Origin: a virus
Virus record (IMG/VR): IMGVR_UViG_3300035458_000037
Coordinates: 1-64,000 of that record
Strand: one strand, 5' to 3'
DNA: 64,000 nt
The notes under the pieces are model-generated. The model saw nothing but the letters and a program-made list of their open reading frames with translations, was not told the origin of the DNA and did not search any database. Position 1 is the first letter of the stretch; each line of letters begins with the position of its first letter. A program made the position numbers and the translations under genes. Below, in pieces: positions 40,616 through 50,896 of the stretch.

Positions 40616-41581
40616 ATGTTATCCTTCCTAGAGTCGTCTATAGCTATTGATGCAACTGGATTATCCTTTGGTGGTGCAGCTACAGCGACAGCTTATTTAA
40701 CACTTGATCAACGCAGTAGTGCTGGAATAGTTTCATTCACAGTAACAGTTCCGCCTAATGGTGACTCATCGGTTCCATATACTGCAACTTTAACATTTGT
40801 TGATACTCAAAAATGTTTACTTACAATTACATTTGGCCAACCTATGGCCAATGTTCATTTTAACGAAATAAGAACTCTTACTATTACAGCCAATAATAGT
40901 GATACGTATAATCTTGATTTGCAAATCAATTATACAGATGCTTTCATTCTAGCTAATTGGCAGAATTCCGCTGACATTGCAGCTATATCAGATCTTGCAA
41001 CATCTTCGCCGTTGACTACGCCACTTGTCAACAATAGGTTTTTGGCTTTACTTCGGTTTGCTATTACGGGGCTTAATAAAGCTAAGGAACTTATTAGCAG
41101 ATACGCGATCAAAAAGAGCTTACCAGACATAATTGACTTCGCAATTATGTCTGGCACATCCCCCATACCAGCCACTGCCACATTAACCACCGACAGCAAT
41201 TGTAATATTCTCACTTTGACCACCGTTTATAGTGATGCGGTTAGGGGAGTATCACAAAAGATTCTTGTTACATATACATATTCTACATATACGATCAAGC
41301 GTGTTATTAAAAGAAATAATAATTTCTTAGAAGTTACCAATGAAAACATTTCTCTTTTGAGTTCATTGACTATTGATGCTTTGGATAATTCTAATAATAT
41401 TATCTATCACCTAGGAACGGTGACAATCAATAGAACTGAAACTATTATAGCGGTTCCAGGTATACCGGATTACAATGATACACTTCCTCCCGAAACAATT
41501 AATACAGATCCAAATAATATCGTTTCAGATTACAAATATTACAAGACATTTGTAATAACTGGATGGACGGTTGTTGCATGA
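40616..41581 (+). CDS. Putative tail fibre-type protein, 321 aa
   Basis: Long Thr/Ala/Ser-rich beta repeats and a helical centre (about 135-165) indicate a fibrous virion protein. GGAG lies upstream of ATG 40616. It overlaps the next gene (ATGA). Confidence 0.6.
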   Translation: MLSFLESSIAIDATGLSFGGAATATAYLTLDQRSSAGIVSFTVTVPPNGDSSVPYTATLTFVDTQKCLLTITFGQPMANVHFNEIRTLTITANNSDTYNLDLQINYTDAFILANWQNSADIAAISDLATSSPLTTPLVNNRFLALLRFAITGLNKAKELISRYAIKKSLPDIIDFAIMSGTSPIPATATLTTDSNCNILTLTTVYSDAVRGVSQKILVTYTYSTYTIKRVIKRNNNFLEVTNENISLLSSLTIDALDNSNNIIYHLGTVTINRTETIIAVPGIPDYNDTLPPETINTDPNNIVSDYKYYKTFVITGWTVVA

Positions 41582-43542
41582 GATATGACATCGAAACTAT
41601 AAAAGTATGGTTCAAGGGTATCACAGATACCGTCTTGAACGTTAATACTAGACTAGGAGTAGTTGAAACCGAGTATACTGATCTGGAAGATAAGTATACT
41701 CGTAATCTTGTTTTAGCAAATGAAATTGAAGGCCGTCAATCTCAACTCGTTTCAATAACTACGACGTTCGGTAATGCAGATATTAGTGATCCAAATATAA
41801 AAACATTCACATTTAATAATGGAGCTAGTCTTCGATACTTAAAAACGACTTCGTTAACTGGAACTGATCCTTATCAAGTTGTTAATTTGCAAGCTCTTAA
41901 AAACATATTAGCTCAAATCAATGATCTGATTACAGAATCATTAACAGGGCTTCTACCCAAACATAATGGTTCTGCCACAGGTAATTATACTATTACCGCA
42001 AACGGTGTTGAGAAAAACTTTAGTTTTATTGGGATGTCGATAATTACAGATCCAGATACTGATTTATCTTTACATCATGGCGAAGTTCTTAATGTAGATG
42101 ATGGTAATACCAACGCTATAGTGAATGTTGGCTTTGTAAACAGTAAAATATCTGGATACTCCGCACCCCAGCCCCGGTTCATTTCCGGGAAGATCAAGTT
42201 CAAATCCGATCCCTTCGACGCTTCGGTGATTTCGCTCTACCCGGTGACGACCTCAGATTTCAATGGCGCGACGAACAAATACTTCAAACTTTTGAAATAC
42301 AACGCCAATATCGGGTCAGACTTGTCTTGGGTCCAGCGCTTTACTTCCACACCCCCTGGAAGCATCCCAGGCTCAGCATTGCCTATTGCTGTGGGTGTCA
42401 TACCCTACCCAGTTTCATTTCGACTGTTTATGGAATATACCGTGGAAGGAGGCTCTGCCCCCTTCCCCAGCCGCGCCACCTTCCGCGCCTCCATGCCCAA
42501 CTTCATTCAGGATGGTGATAATTTCTTCCGCTGGGGTGTGCTGATTGACGCGGATGGAGACCTGGGCCTGATCCTCTCAACCTCCGGTTTCTTGAGTCTG
42601 CCGGTTATTGCCAATCTGGGTATCAGTAATGAGAATATGGATCTGAAGTTTTATCTCATGATTGATAGCTGGTCTTACTACCCACCTTCTGAGGATTATG
42701 CAGATGGTTCAGTAATAAGTTTAGCGAAAATATCATTTCCAGTTAGCGGCCATTTTGACTTTACTGATTTACAACCAATAGGTGGTTTTACTTATAAACT
42801 TTATTACGCAAATATTCCATCATCAGCAACATGGACTTCTAGTTCTCCAGATATTACAATTGATGCAATTGGCAGCACTTATGTTACTCTCAGAATGATA
42901 TTTGTAGATCCTACTACTACTCTTACCGGTAACATTACAGCAAGTTATCTCGTTGGTTCCACTCCTACAACTAAAGTTCAAAATGTTACATTCAATTTTA
43001 TTACCGATCCTCTTGCAATTATTCCACTGACTATTAGTTGTCCTTATTATCTAACCACAGCATTTCCGCTTACACCAATTGGTATTTCTGCAATACCTAC
43101 TACACAATATGCTAAAGGCGCGGTAAGTTGGGAAATTGATGGACCGAATACTGTTGGATGCACAGCTTCATTTACTCTATCTGGTAAACTAGTAGTGACA
43201 GAAATAGATGCTTCTACCCCAGGAGCGACTGTAGGTATTATTGCAAAAGATACGAGATATTATTTGACTACAGGAACATTGGATTGCGCCAGTGATGGCA
43301 TAACACTCACAGTAGCTACTGGAACTGTAGATACAAGTAAAGTAATCGGAGCGCAAATCATCGTAGATAGCACTGGTCCTGTAACACGCACGATTCTTAC
43401 TGCATCTGGCGGTCCAGTCGTCATTACAGTTGATAGTGCCATTCCCGGAGCACCATTTACCGGAGCTTCATTCCAGATTGAAGTTATCAATGGCAAAGCA
43501 TCTTACATCGTTCCTGTTAATATGGTTAACCAGGATACCTAA
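41578..43542 (+). CDS. Tail fibre/adhesin-like protein, 654 aa
   Basis: A helical N-terminus (residues about 1-60) is followed by beta-rich domains, some Ig-like near the C-terminus (about 400-650). A GC-rich island (42160-42660) covers the middle third and contains CCCCTGGAAG at 42353-42362. ATG 41578 overlaps the previous stop; an in-frame ATG 41563 is the alternative. Likely host recognition or tail fibre. Confidence 0.65.
   Translation: MRYDIETIKVWFKGITDTVLNVNTRLGVVETEYTDLEDKYTRNLVLANEIEGRQSQLVSITTTFGNADISDPNIKTFTFNNGASLRYLKTTSLTGTDPYQVVNLQALKNILAQINDLITESLTGLLPKHNGSATGNYTITANGVEKNFSFIGMSIITDPDTDLSLHHGEVLNVDDGNTNAIVNVGFVNSKISGYSAPQPRFISGKIKFKSDPFDASVISLYPVTTSDFNGATNKYFKLLKYNANIGSDLSWVQRFTSTPPGSIPGSALPIAVGVIPYPVSFRLFMEYTVEGGSAPFPSRATFRASMPNFIQDGDNFFRWGVLIDADGDLGLILSTSGFLSLPVIANLGISNENMDLKFYLMIDSWSYYPPSEDYADGSVISLAKISFPVSGHFDFTDLQPIGGFTYKLYYANIPSSATWTSSSPDITIDAIGSTYVTLRMIFVDPTTTLTGNITASYLVGSTPTTKVQNVTFNFITDPLAIIPLTISCPYYLTTAFPLTPIGISAIPTTQYAKGAVSWEIDGPNTVGCTASFTLSGKLVVTEIDASTPGATVGIIAKDTRYYLTTGTLDCASDGITLTVATGTVDTSKVIGAQIIVDSTGPVTRTILTASGGPVVITVDSAIPGAPFTGASFQIEVINGKASYIVPVNMVNQDT
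42160..42660. other. GC-rich island in the fibre gene
   Basis: A 500-base GC-rich patch with sharp edges in an otherwise AT-rich gene. It includes CCCCTGGA at 42353-42360. Confidence 0.85.
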
Positions 43543-43545
43543 CCA

Positions 43546-44775
43546 ATGATCGAGAAACCAGAAATAGAAGTTATCAAAGATGTATATTTGAAGTCTGCTC
43601 TTTCGCAGATCTTCGAAGCTTTTGTAAAACTCCAGCAATTAGGAATTACTATTGATGATATTTATACACAATTAAATAAAAAAGTAAATCTTGTATCGGA
43701 CATGCTTGATGGTGAAACTACTGCTAAAATATTAGGCCCAGGAACTGTAACCGCAAGCAGCACTAATGTAGTTGGAACAAATACATTCTTCAAGCGATAT
43801 ATGATGCCGGGAAATCAGATTCAAATAGGATCTGAGATTTCAACTATCGATGTGATTACAGATGATACTCATATGACGGTGATGACGCCATTTGTTAGCA
43901 GTTATACTGATGTAATTTATTCAATCATCCGTGATGCTACTAGAGAAGAGCTTATGGGTGATTTCAATTTTGGTCAGCTTAACGGCGAACAATTTAGAGG
44001 AGTAATTCAAGAGGGAAGTTATTTAGAGCATTATGGAAGAATAGCAACTCCGAATGATGTAGTAAACGTTCGCTATGTTCAAAAATCAGTTGGACCTGCA
44101 ATTGTATTAGCTCAGAATGCTATTAAAAGAAGCGGGGATACCGTTGGTGCAGTTCCTATAAGTGGAACTCTTCCTACTGCCTTTAATTTTATAAACTGTG
44201 ATTTCTTATTTGACGAACATTGCACTTTGCGTTTTAAAGGTGTAGTTAGCGAACTTGATTTAACGCAAGTAGCTACGGTTAAATATGTTAATGATATGAT
44301 ACAAACTCATGTTGATACATATATAGCGCAACTATTTTACGCTCAATGGGTTTGCGATAATTGTCAAAGTTTATCTGGCGCTGGTGGATTATGGAGACCA
44401 TTATCAGTTACACCGTTTACTCATAATACAAATGGCTCTCAGTATAATGAATATTTTACAATTGGCACTTATGGATTGACATGTATAAAAGCTTGTTCGA
44501 TACTTCTAACAATGGATACTTTCCAGGATAGTTATCATAATAATTCTCAAAATGAAGGATCACTTTTAGTTGGAAATATAACCCAAAATGCAATACAGTT
44601 AAGTGCCGGTCAATCTTTCATGGAAGCTTCGAATACTATTGGTTCTGAACATAAACCAGCTTTTTCATGTTCAGCTATCATAGAATGTTCAATAGGTGAT
44701 GTAATTGCTTGTGGTGTCGTAGGTAACCGCCCAGGTGCAATCCATGCTTATACTTCTCTCACTCGCTTGAGGTAA
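43546..44775 (+). CDS. Tail fibre protein with C1q-like end, 409 aa
   Basis: An N-terminal helical region, a middle of GTxxxxGTNTFF-type beta turns, a DGET/NGEQ fibre repeat region and a C-terminal domain (about 290-409) with the look of a C1q/TNF-like trimerising head. Position after the adhesin gene supports a fibre tip role. Confidence 0.6.
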   Translation: MIEKPEIEVIKDVYLKSALSQIFEAFVKLQQLGITIDDIYTQLNKKVNLVSDMLDGETTAKILGPGTVTASSTNVVGTNTFFKRYMMPGNQIQIGSEISTIDVITDDTHMTVMTPFVSSYTDVIYSIIRDATREELMGDFNFGQLNGEQFRGVIQEGSYLEHYGRIATPNDVVNVRYVQKSVGPAIVLAQNAIKRSGDTVGAVPISGTLPTAFNFINCDFLFDEHCTLRFKGVVSELDLTQVATVKYVNDMIQTHVDTYIAQLFYAQWVCDNCQSLSGAGGLWRPLSVTPFTHNTNGSQYNEYFTIGTYGLTCIKACSILLTMDTFQDSYHNNSQNEGSLLVGNITQNAIQLSAGQSFMEASNTIGSEHKPAFSCSAIIECSIGDVIACGVVGNRPGAIHAYTSLTRLR

Positions 44776-44779
44776 CCAA

Positions 44780-45709
44780 ATGCTTATCGATCACATACAC
44801 GATCAATTGGGCCGGCACAGGGTTGGCATCATAAGTGAGTCGATGCCGGAATTTATAAAAGTTGCGGAAGAAGAGATAGTATCTGAGGATCTGACAAAAC
44901 TCGCTGATGGATGTTTTGCATATTCAAATCGGGTAGAAAGATTCTTTCCGATACATACTCCTGAACATACGTGGTTGAGCCATGCGTATTTCAATAAATT
45001 TGCATCTGAAATAGATGAGAAAGAAGTAAATGAGATTCGTATTAAAATCGACGATGCCTGTAAAGCATTTGGTTTTAATGAAGATTCGTTGGTAAAGATT
45101 GCCGCGCATGAAGATGAGATTGACGCTCTTCATACTTTATCTGTCGAATTAAATAAATTTGTAAACAATTACAAAAAACTGAAGCCAGAAGAGAGACGGC
45201 AGCGGGCAAAAGAGTTGGCTCATCATGCCAAAGCTTTGAATCGGGAGCACTCTCTTCATGATGTGGTGCATCGGTATTCCGGGGATCATCTCCGGCGTGA
45301 CTACCACCAGGCCTTTGGGCATCGCATGGGCTACTTCCACCACGGGGCACCGGAGCGGAAGATGCTGATGGAGATGCAGGACAATGCCCACGAGCACGTA
45401 CCTGAAAGAGTGGCGCGGGCGCTGACGATCTTTGACCGAAATGCTGGGCTGGATAGCCATTACGATCAGGATCTGGATGACCCCTATTCCGCGCTGCTAA
45501 CCGGCCAGGAGCCCGACGCGGATGATGTCGAGGTCGAAGGACACCGGATTCCCAGGCACCTCTTCCAGGAGTTCAACTGGGACTCTTTACAGGATCTGCT
45601 TGCCGAAGAGAGACTGGCCGCGCTCAAGGCCTCACCCCTGGAGGGCCTCAGAGGAATGGAGCCCTCCGTTCGTATGATTATCATTCGCAAGATTCATCAT
45701 CATGCATGA
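44780..45709 (+). CDS. Structural-type protein with KxxFPIHTPEHT motif, 309 aa
   Basis: Residues about 54-70 (RFFPIHTPEHTWLSHAYF) match a motif I recall in capsid-associated proteins of large phages. Several short EK/IKxA-like helices are spaced along the first 150 residues. The 3' half is a GC-rich island (45180-45680) with CCCCTGGAGG at 45635-45644. Role unknown. Confidence 0.6.
   Translation: MLIDHIHDQLGRHRVGIISESMPEFIKVAEEEIVSEDLTKLADGCFAYSNRVERFFPIHTPEHTWLSHAYFNKFASEIDEKEVNEIRIKIDDACKAFGFNEDSLVKIAAHEDEIDALHTLSVELNKFVNNYKKLKPEERRQRAKELAHHAKALNREHSLHDVVHRYSGDHLRRDYHQAFGHRMGYFHHGAPERKMLMEMQDNAHEHVPERVARALTIFDRNAGLDSHYDQDLDDPYSALLTGQEPDADDVEVEGHRIPRHLFQEFNWDSLQDLLAEERLAALKASPLEGLRGMEPSVRMIIIRKIHHHA
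45180..45680. other. GC-rich island, 3' half of the gene at 44780
   Basis: In 45301-45360, 39 of 60 bases are G or C. The change occurs within one reading frame and ends at the next gene. Confidence 0.9.
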
Positions 45710-46148
45710 TTGGGATAACGAAGCGATCCTTTTGGTTAACGAAGATAAGCTCAGCGAAATAGAGCTTGAGACAATCTTTGCACTGAAAGCGTTAAAAGCT
45801 AATCCAGAAATATTAAATTCTGTTTTATATTTCGAGAAATTAGTTTATGTATTGAATAAGCTCAAACCTAATACATGGAGTTTTGAACCAGTATCGATAC
45901 TTCATCTATGTAAAGCTTTTGAGTTTTTCAAAAAGGAATATCCAAATAAAGTATGGGATCATGAGATAGTAGAATATATAGCTCACATTGCTCATGACGA
46001 AGGATGGGTTACGCTTCCTGAAAATTTAATATTTGCTCAGAACGCGCTTGACTCATTAGGAAATCGTGTCACACTTGATGAAGAGCAGTTGGAACTTCAA
46101 AAATTGAAGCATCAAGCTGTTGAAATGTATCTTCATCATAAGGAGTAA
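45702..46148 (+). CDS. Hypothetical helical protein, 148 aa
   Basis: Helical, acidic, overlapping its neighbour by 8 bases. It lies immediately upstream of three tiny genes and the portal. No family recognised. Confidence 0.65.
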   Translation: MHDWDNEAILLVNEDKLSEIELETIFALKALKANPEILNSVLYFEKLVYVLNKLKPNTWSFEPVSILHLCKAFEFFKKEYPNKVWDHEIVEYIAHIAHDEGWVTLPENLIFAQNALDSLGNRVTLDEEQLELQKLKHQAVEMYLHHKE

Positions 46149-46149
46149 T

Positions 46150-46374
46150 ATGTTTCTAAACAATTGCTATGCCGATAGTGATACCGGAATCATGAAAGTT
46201 TTCATGGCGTATAGTTCAGATATGCAATTATTCGCTATGGATGTAAAAGCGCTTTGCCATAATGATCCTACGCAAAACAATGGTATGAGTGTGATCTTTG
46301 AATTTTCTCCTGAAGATAGATTTGGAAATTTCATTGAATTTGATAGATTGTTTAGACTTCAGTTTGGATGTTGA
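46150..46374 (+). CDS. Small hypothetical protein, 74 aa
   Basis: AAGGAG lies upstream of ATG 46150. Compact alpha/beta composition; family not recognised. Confidence 0.6.
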   Translation: MFLNNCYADSDTGIMKVFMAYSSDMQLFAMDVKALCHNDPTQNNGMSVIFEFSPEDRFGNFIEFDRLFRLQFGC

Positions 46375-46375
46375 T

Positions 46376-46510
46376 ATGACCTACAGGATAAGCAAGTTTG
46401 CATTAATGATAATTGCTAATTATGAAATACGTCCTCAATTAGGGATATCTTTAAAGCTTCTCCATGGAGATGAAACCTGGAGTGCTAGTAAGGTTGCGTA
46501 TGAAAGATGA
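46376..46510 (+). CDS. Very small hypothetical protein, 44 aa
   Basis: It follows the previous stop by one base and overlaps the next start, with no strong ribosome site, so it depends on coupling. Tentative. Confidence 0.4.
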   Translation: MTYRISKFALMIIANYEIRPQLGISLKLLHGDETWSASKVAYER

Positions 46511-46673
46511 ACGAATCAAAGAATATATGATACAGATAGGTCATGAAAATAGCATATCTTTATACTCAACATTGAAGATGTTAATTAATGAAGTTGAAAT
46601 AGAGACTCGTAAAGATTGTATAAGAATTATTGAGCAGGGCGGAACTCATAAAGATTTACTGTGGGGAAGGTAA
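46500..46673 (+). CDS. Small hypothetical protein, 57 aa
   Basis: Helical and charged, ending just before portal. ATG 46500 follows AAGG; ATG 46464 is an in-frame alternative. Confidence 0.5.
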   Translation: MKDERIKEYMIQIGHENSISLYSTLKMLINEVEIETRKDCIRIIEQGGTHKDLLWGR

Positions 46674-48500
46674 ATGACATATTCATCCAGTAAGTCAGTA
46701 GCCAATGCGATAAGTGTCAAGAGTAATTTTGTCAATTATCCTATCCGCTTTTTTAACATGATGCATTTTCAGCGTCCCAATACGCTGAATGAAATATTTA
46801 AATGGTGCGGCATTCTTACTGAATCATCCGGTCTCTTCGACCGTATGACCGACACCATGGCTCGTTATCCAGTCACTCCCGTTGCCACAACAGATGATAT
46901 TGGAACTGATCAAAACTACTGGCAGAATTTTCTTAATGAAGAACTTTGTATTCAAAATGAATTAGTATCTAATGGTAAGGATTTCTATACATTTGGTAAT
47001 TGTATCTGTAGCTTTGTTCCACCCTTTAGACGTTATCTGGTATGTTCAAAGTGTAATTCATATCTTTATCATTGTATTAATCATGATAACATGGATGATA
47101 CAAAATTTGAGTGGATGTATAAAGGTTATAATTTTTACGGCAAGTGTATGAATAAAGATTGCAAACATCACGGTATGATGGAAGTGAAAGATGAATACCT
47201 TACTGGAGATGATTTCGTAAAGAATATCAAAATTCATAGATGGCCAATTCTTAATATCAAAATCAGAGATTTAGGTATTGCTGGTAAGAAGAGAATTTAT
47301 TATAAGATAGAACGTAAATATTCAAAAGGCATTGAGAAAGGAGACAGGTTTGTTGTCGCCAATGTTCCATACACATTTATTCTTGCGTGTAAGAAAAATC
47401 AGCTTACTCCCATTATCGAATTACCTTCCGAACTTACATTTCATTACAATCATGAAACTATTACGGAACCTGAATGGGAAGGGCTGAGTAAACCTTTCTT
47501 TTTCTCAGCATGGAAAGATCTCTTTATGAGCTTTGTGCTGCGCAAAGCTCAGGAGATGATTGCGGCTGATCACATGATCCCTAATAGGTTCCTGTTCCCG
47601 CAGACGGCCCCAGGCGGTCGTGATCCGCTTTCACAAATCGACGGCGGGAGCTGGGTCAACATCATCAGCACCCAGATCAAGCGCCAGCAGAATGACCCAA
47701 GCGAATTTGGTATCGTACCCTTCCCAATTGGTTACCAGGCGCTAGGTGGGCAGGGCAAAAACATGTCTCTGCGCGAAGAGATCGAGCTTCAGGATCGAAG
47801 AATCTTGACTCAGATGGGTATTCCACCAGAACTCATTTACGGCGGTATGACATGGAGCGGTAGTAATATTTCACTCAGAATGCTTGAAAATCTATTCTTG
47901 TATTATATTCATAAACATAATGTTTTCTTAAGATCCTTCGTGAATTATGCCGCAAGAATGTCTGGTAAGAAAGCGCCAGGAACCGTTAAATTAAAGCCCT
48001 TTAAAATGGCCGATGATATTCAACAGATTCAACTTCGATCTACCCTTGGTATTCAAGGCAGAATCAGCGAAACTACAGCGCTTGCTCATGTGGATGGAAT
48101 TAATCTTGAAGCAGAAGCTGATCAAGCTGAGAAAGAAGCGACATTTGTTCAACGTATTACCGCTGCTCGTCAACTCACGGCAGCCAAAGTCAATCTTGAA
48201 GTCTCTAAGACAACCAATGAAGGTCAAGTTGATATTCAAACTGAGACTGCTATGCGACAAAATCAAGATAATACCGCAGCTCAAACTGCAATTACCGATG
48301 GATTTGTAGCCAATACTACCCAAGGATTGATTAATAAATTGAACGCCATGCCTTATCAACAACGCCAGCTTGAATTGAAGAATCTTCAGCAGCAAGATCC
48401 GCAGAAGTTCAACGAAGTCACTACCGCCATGATGGGCGGTGCCAGTCAACTTCCAGAAAAACGCGCTCCCCGGCGCGGCCCTGAAACAGCCCAGGTGTAA
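46674..48500 (+). CDS. Portal protein with zinc-ribbon insertion, 608 aa
   Basis: The portal ring connects head and tail and is the channel for DNA. The core (GSWVNIISTQIK, IGYQALGGQGKN, REEIELQDRRILTQMGIPP, ELIYGG) and the long coiled C-terminus fit large-phage portals. Unusual is a cysteine-rich insertion: CSKC at 124-127, Cys134, then Cys158 and Cys163 before KHHG, which should bind zinc. GGGGAAGG lies upstream of ATG 46674. A GC-rich island covers about 47530-47770. Confidence 0.85.
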   Translation: MTYSSSKSVANAISVKSNFVNYPIRFFNMMHFQRPNTLNEIFKWCGILTESSGLFDRMTDTMARYPVTPVATTDDIGTDQNYWQNFLNEELCIQNELVSNGKDFYTFGNCICSFVPPFRRYLVCSKCNSYLYHCINHDNMDDTKFEWMYKGYNFYGKCMNKDCKHHGMMEVKDEYLTGDDFVKNIKIHRWPILNIKIRDLGIAGKKRIYYKIERKYSKGIEKGDRFVVANVPYTFILACKKNQLTPIIELPSELTFHYNHETITEPEWEGLSKPFFFSAWKDLFMSFVLRKAQEMIAADHMIPNRFLFPQTAPGGRDPLSQIDGGSWVNIISTQIKRQQNDPSEFGIVPFPIGYQALGGQGKNMSLREEIELQDRRILTQMGIPPELIYGGMTWSGSNISLRMLENLFLYYIHKHNVFLRSFVNYAARMSGKKAPGTVKLKPFKMADDIQQIQLRSTLGIQGRISETTALAHVDGINLEAEADQAEKEATFVQRITAARQLTAAKVNLEVSKTTNEGQVDIQTETAMRQNQDNTAAQTAITDGFVANTTQGLINKLNAMPYQQRQLELKNLQQQDPQKFNEVTTAMMGGASQLPEKRAPRRGPETAQV

Positions 48501-48502
48501 CG

Positions 48503-48952
48503 ATGGAGAAACCGCCAGTTCAGAAGTCGCGTTCAGCACTTTTTAATTTGAGTCAGAAAGAAGAGTTAGAAAAATATATTAAAGTTTTAGATAAGATTGC
48601 AAATAATAATCATAAGTATATCATTTTAAATAATCAAATTCAAAATGACAATTATGGTGATCCTTTTGTAATCATGCATTATATTGATATGATCGGAGAG
48701 GAAGAAAGGAGTAATAATAAAATTCATTATTCCGCAGAAATACTTAATGTTCCTGGTGATCTAGATAGATTTGATACTCTAATGGAAAAGATATGGAGCA
48801 AAGAAATTATTCTAACTTTTCTAGAAGATTTTAAACATCAGGAAAAAGATTTCTTTTACATGTATAAACTGATCTTCTATTACAAGACATCTCCCAAGAC
48901 TATACTCAAAAAAGATACATTTCTTAACACAATGCCCGTCGCGTCCAAGTAG
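48503..48952 (+). CDS. Hypothetical protein, 149 aa, portal-adjacent
   Basis: A helical protein with a central alpha/beta segment. It abuts the portal gene and precedes neck-like genes, so a head-tail junction role is possible. Family not recognised. Confidence 0.6.
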   Translation: MEKPPVQKSRSALFNLSQKEELEKYIKVLDKIANNNHKYIILNNQIQNDNYGDPFVIMHYIDMIGEEERSNNKIHYSAEILNVPGDLDRFDTLMEKIWSKEIILTFLEDFKHQEKDFFYMYKLIFYYKTSPKTILKKDTFLNTMPVASK

Positions 48953-48960
48953 GAGAGCAA

Positions 48961-49434
48961 ATGAGTTTATCGGATCTTCGTTTTAATGCAGGGTGGTTTC
49001 CTTCAGAAAGGGATAGATTGCTTGAAAAATTTGCAGATAAAAACTCTTCAGATGATAAGATAGTTACCCCTGAATTTTTTATCGCAAAGATGACGTGCTA
49101 TCAATTTGAAAGTGTAATACGTCCGGAGGATAACGCTCTTGTAATTCACTTGAAACATTTGGCTCCAGCTCTTAGGAATAGGAAGTTCTTTGATTATGCT
49201 GCACAATTCATTCGTGATAGGATAGGTAAGTTCGCTACCATGGACGCAAGTTTTATTGGCGAAGTTGATAAGGTAAATAAATTGAATAGCCTTGATTTAA
49301 TTTTCACTCAGTATTACCCGGCAAGAATGCATGACATGGAATTCATCAAAAAGCATACGGCAAAAATTGGATACGATCTTGATCAGACTATAATTCGTGA
49401 GCTTGGAGCCGCCGCTAGTGCAAATATACCTTGA
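48961..49434 (+). CDS. Putative head-tail or virion protein, 157 aa
   Basis: Mainly helical with AGGAG upstream of ATG 48961. It carries LLEKFADKN near residue 21. Located between portal and sheath, where neck proteins are expected. It overlaps the next gene. Confidence 0.55.
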   Translation: MSLSDLRFNAGWFPSERDRLLEKFADKNSSDDKIVTPEFFIAKMTCYQFESVIRPEDNALVIHLKHLAPALRNRKFFDYAAQFIRDRIGKFATMDASFIGEVDKVNKLNSLDLIFTQYYPARMHDMEFIKKHTAKIGYDLDQTIIRELGAAASANIP

Positions 49435-50245
49435 ATGTCGTGAGATTTCATATGAGTCAATTGTTCTTTATTGGACGGTTGATAAAGAAGCTCATGAACG
49501 AGTTACGGATTTTTTGTTTACGGTTGAAAAGTCGGAGTCACCCAATGGCCCGTGGTCACCGTTGCCGGGAACTCCCGTTAGCGCCTTTGGATATATAGAT
49601 ACGGATACTCAGCGTGGAATGATTGATATCCGAATTTATTATCGTGTTCGCGCTAACAATAAAACTGGTAAGGAATACTCCTCAAATACACAGTGCATAT
49701 TTGAGGAGGAACGTAATTTCATTACCAATTACATCGCTGAATGCGAAGATCGTTACATGCTTCAGCGATATAATGGTAATGAATTTTTGCATTTTTCTCG
49801 TAAAAAATTTGGCGATAGATGCCATCATTGTTATGATGAAGTGGAACGTAAATCAATTAAGCCAAAATGTCCATTCTGTTATGGAACTACTTATGAAGGC
49901 GGATTCTTTACTCCTACGCGAATTCTTATTAATGTAGATCCAAAAGCGAAAGTTGCAGATAGAAATGAGTATGGAGTATTAGAAAACTTTGCTCATTCTG
50001 GCTGGACATCTAATCGAGTTATTATCGAAGAACTCGATATGGTTGTATCGTTAGATAAATCATCTATTAGATATCTTGTTAACCAAGTGATCCCTACTGG
50101 TATTCATGGATCTGTAACAAGACAGCAATTGAATCTAACGCAATTAAAAGTTGATAGTCCTTATCAATTACTATCTGTTGATGTAGAAGCCTATCCTATA
50201 TATGAATTAAATGTTTTCAGAAGAGATTGGCAGATACACTCCTGA
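49418..50245 (+). CDS. Virion protein with FN3-like and zinc-ribbon segments, 275 aa
   Basis: GTG 49418 follows GGAG. Residues about 1-95 read as a fibronectin-III-like fold (WTVDKEAHE, PWSPLPGT, YYRVRANN). Then CHHC and CPFC (about 136-156) form a zinc ribbon, and the C-terminus is beta-rich. Neighbours suggest neck or tail completion. Confidence 0.65.
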   Translation: MQIYLECREISYESIVLYWTVDKEAHERVTDFLFTVEKSESPNGPWSPLPGTPVSAFGYIDTDTQRGMIDIRIYYRVRANNKTGKEYSSNTQCIFEEERNFITNYIAECEDRYMLQRYNGNEFLHFSRKKFGDRCHHCYDEVERKSIKPKCPFCYGTTYEGGFFTPTRILINVDPKAKVADRNEYGVLENFAHSGWTSNRVIIEELDMVVSLDKSSIRYLVNQVIPTGIHGSVTRQQLNLTQLKVDSPYQLLSVDVEAYPIYELNVFRRDWQIHS

Positions 50246-50254
50246 GAGTAAACT

Positions 50255-50896
50255 ATGATTTACAAAGATTTCGTTCAAAGTAAAACATTCAATGTTGGAT
50301 ATTATGGCGTTAGAGCCATTATTTTATATTTAGTAGAACGTTTTAGCAATAATCAAGATCTGGAGTATAAAGTATATACTGATGAATTGAATAGAATAGA
50401 TTCATACGGATCTTTGTTGATTACATCAAGGTATGATTGGGAAACAAAGTTCAGGGGCAAGCGTCCGGCTATTTTTGTGTCACGCGGAAATCTGTTGACC
50501 GGGGCCAATGGCACTGTGGCTCAATCCAAATTGTTCAGCGTCACCGACAATGGAGAAACTACTTCCTATATGGATCTGGTTTCTTTCCCTATCGTGATAG
50601 AATGTCTAGCAGAGAGCGACATCGAAAGTGAAGCTCTGGGTTCTATGATTGCTACTTTCATAGGATTAGATGTTAGACCTTTGAGAAGTTTAGGATTACA
50701 AATACAAGGTGGAATCACTCAATCACCACCAGTATTATTCGAAAAGGATAACATTTCTTTTATCTCTTCCGTAATTATTCAAACTCAAATATCTAGACAA
50801 TACAGAGCACGGATTATGGGCAGCGAAACTCTTGAGAACATCAGAACCCTCCTTAATCAAAAACTGCTTTCCGAAATAAATGAGGATACGGTATGA
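50255..50896 (+). CDS. Putative tail completion/neck protein, 213 aa
   Basis: Alpha/beta, placed directly before the sheath genes, where tail completion proteins usually lie. The middle (about 95-120) is GC-richer. The end overlaps the sheath start. No specific motif known. Confidence 0.55.
   Translation: MIYKDFVQSKTFNVGYYGVRAIILYLVERFSNNQDLEYKVYTDELNRIDSYGSLLITSRYDWETKFRGKRPAIFVSRGNLLTGANGTVAQSKLFSVTDNGETTSYMDLVSFPIVIECLAESDIESEALGSMIATFIGLDVRPLRSLGLQIQGGITQSPPVLFEKDNISFISSVIIQTQISRQYRARIMGSETLENIRTLLNQKLLSEINEDTV

Noticed and set aside
45075-45690. Long minus-strand frames opposite the gene at 44780
   Set aside because: They arise because the GC-rich island has few stop codons. They have no ribosome site and poor composition.
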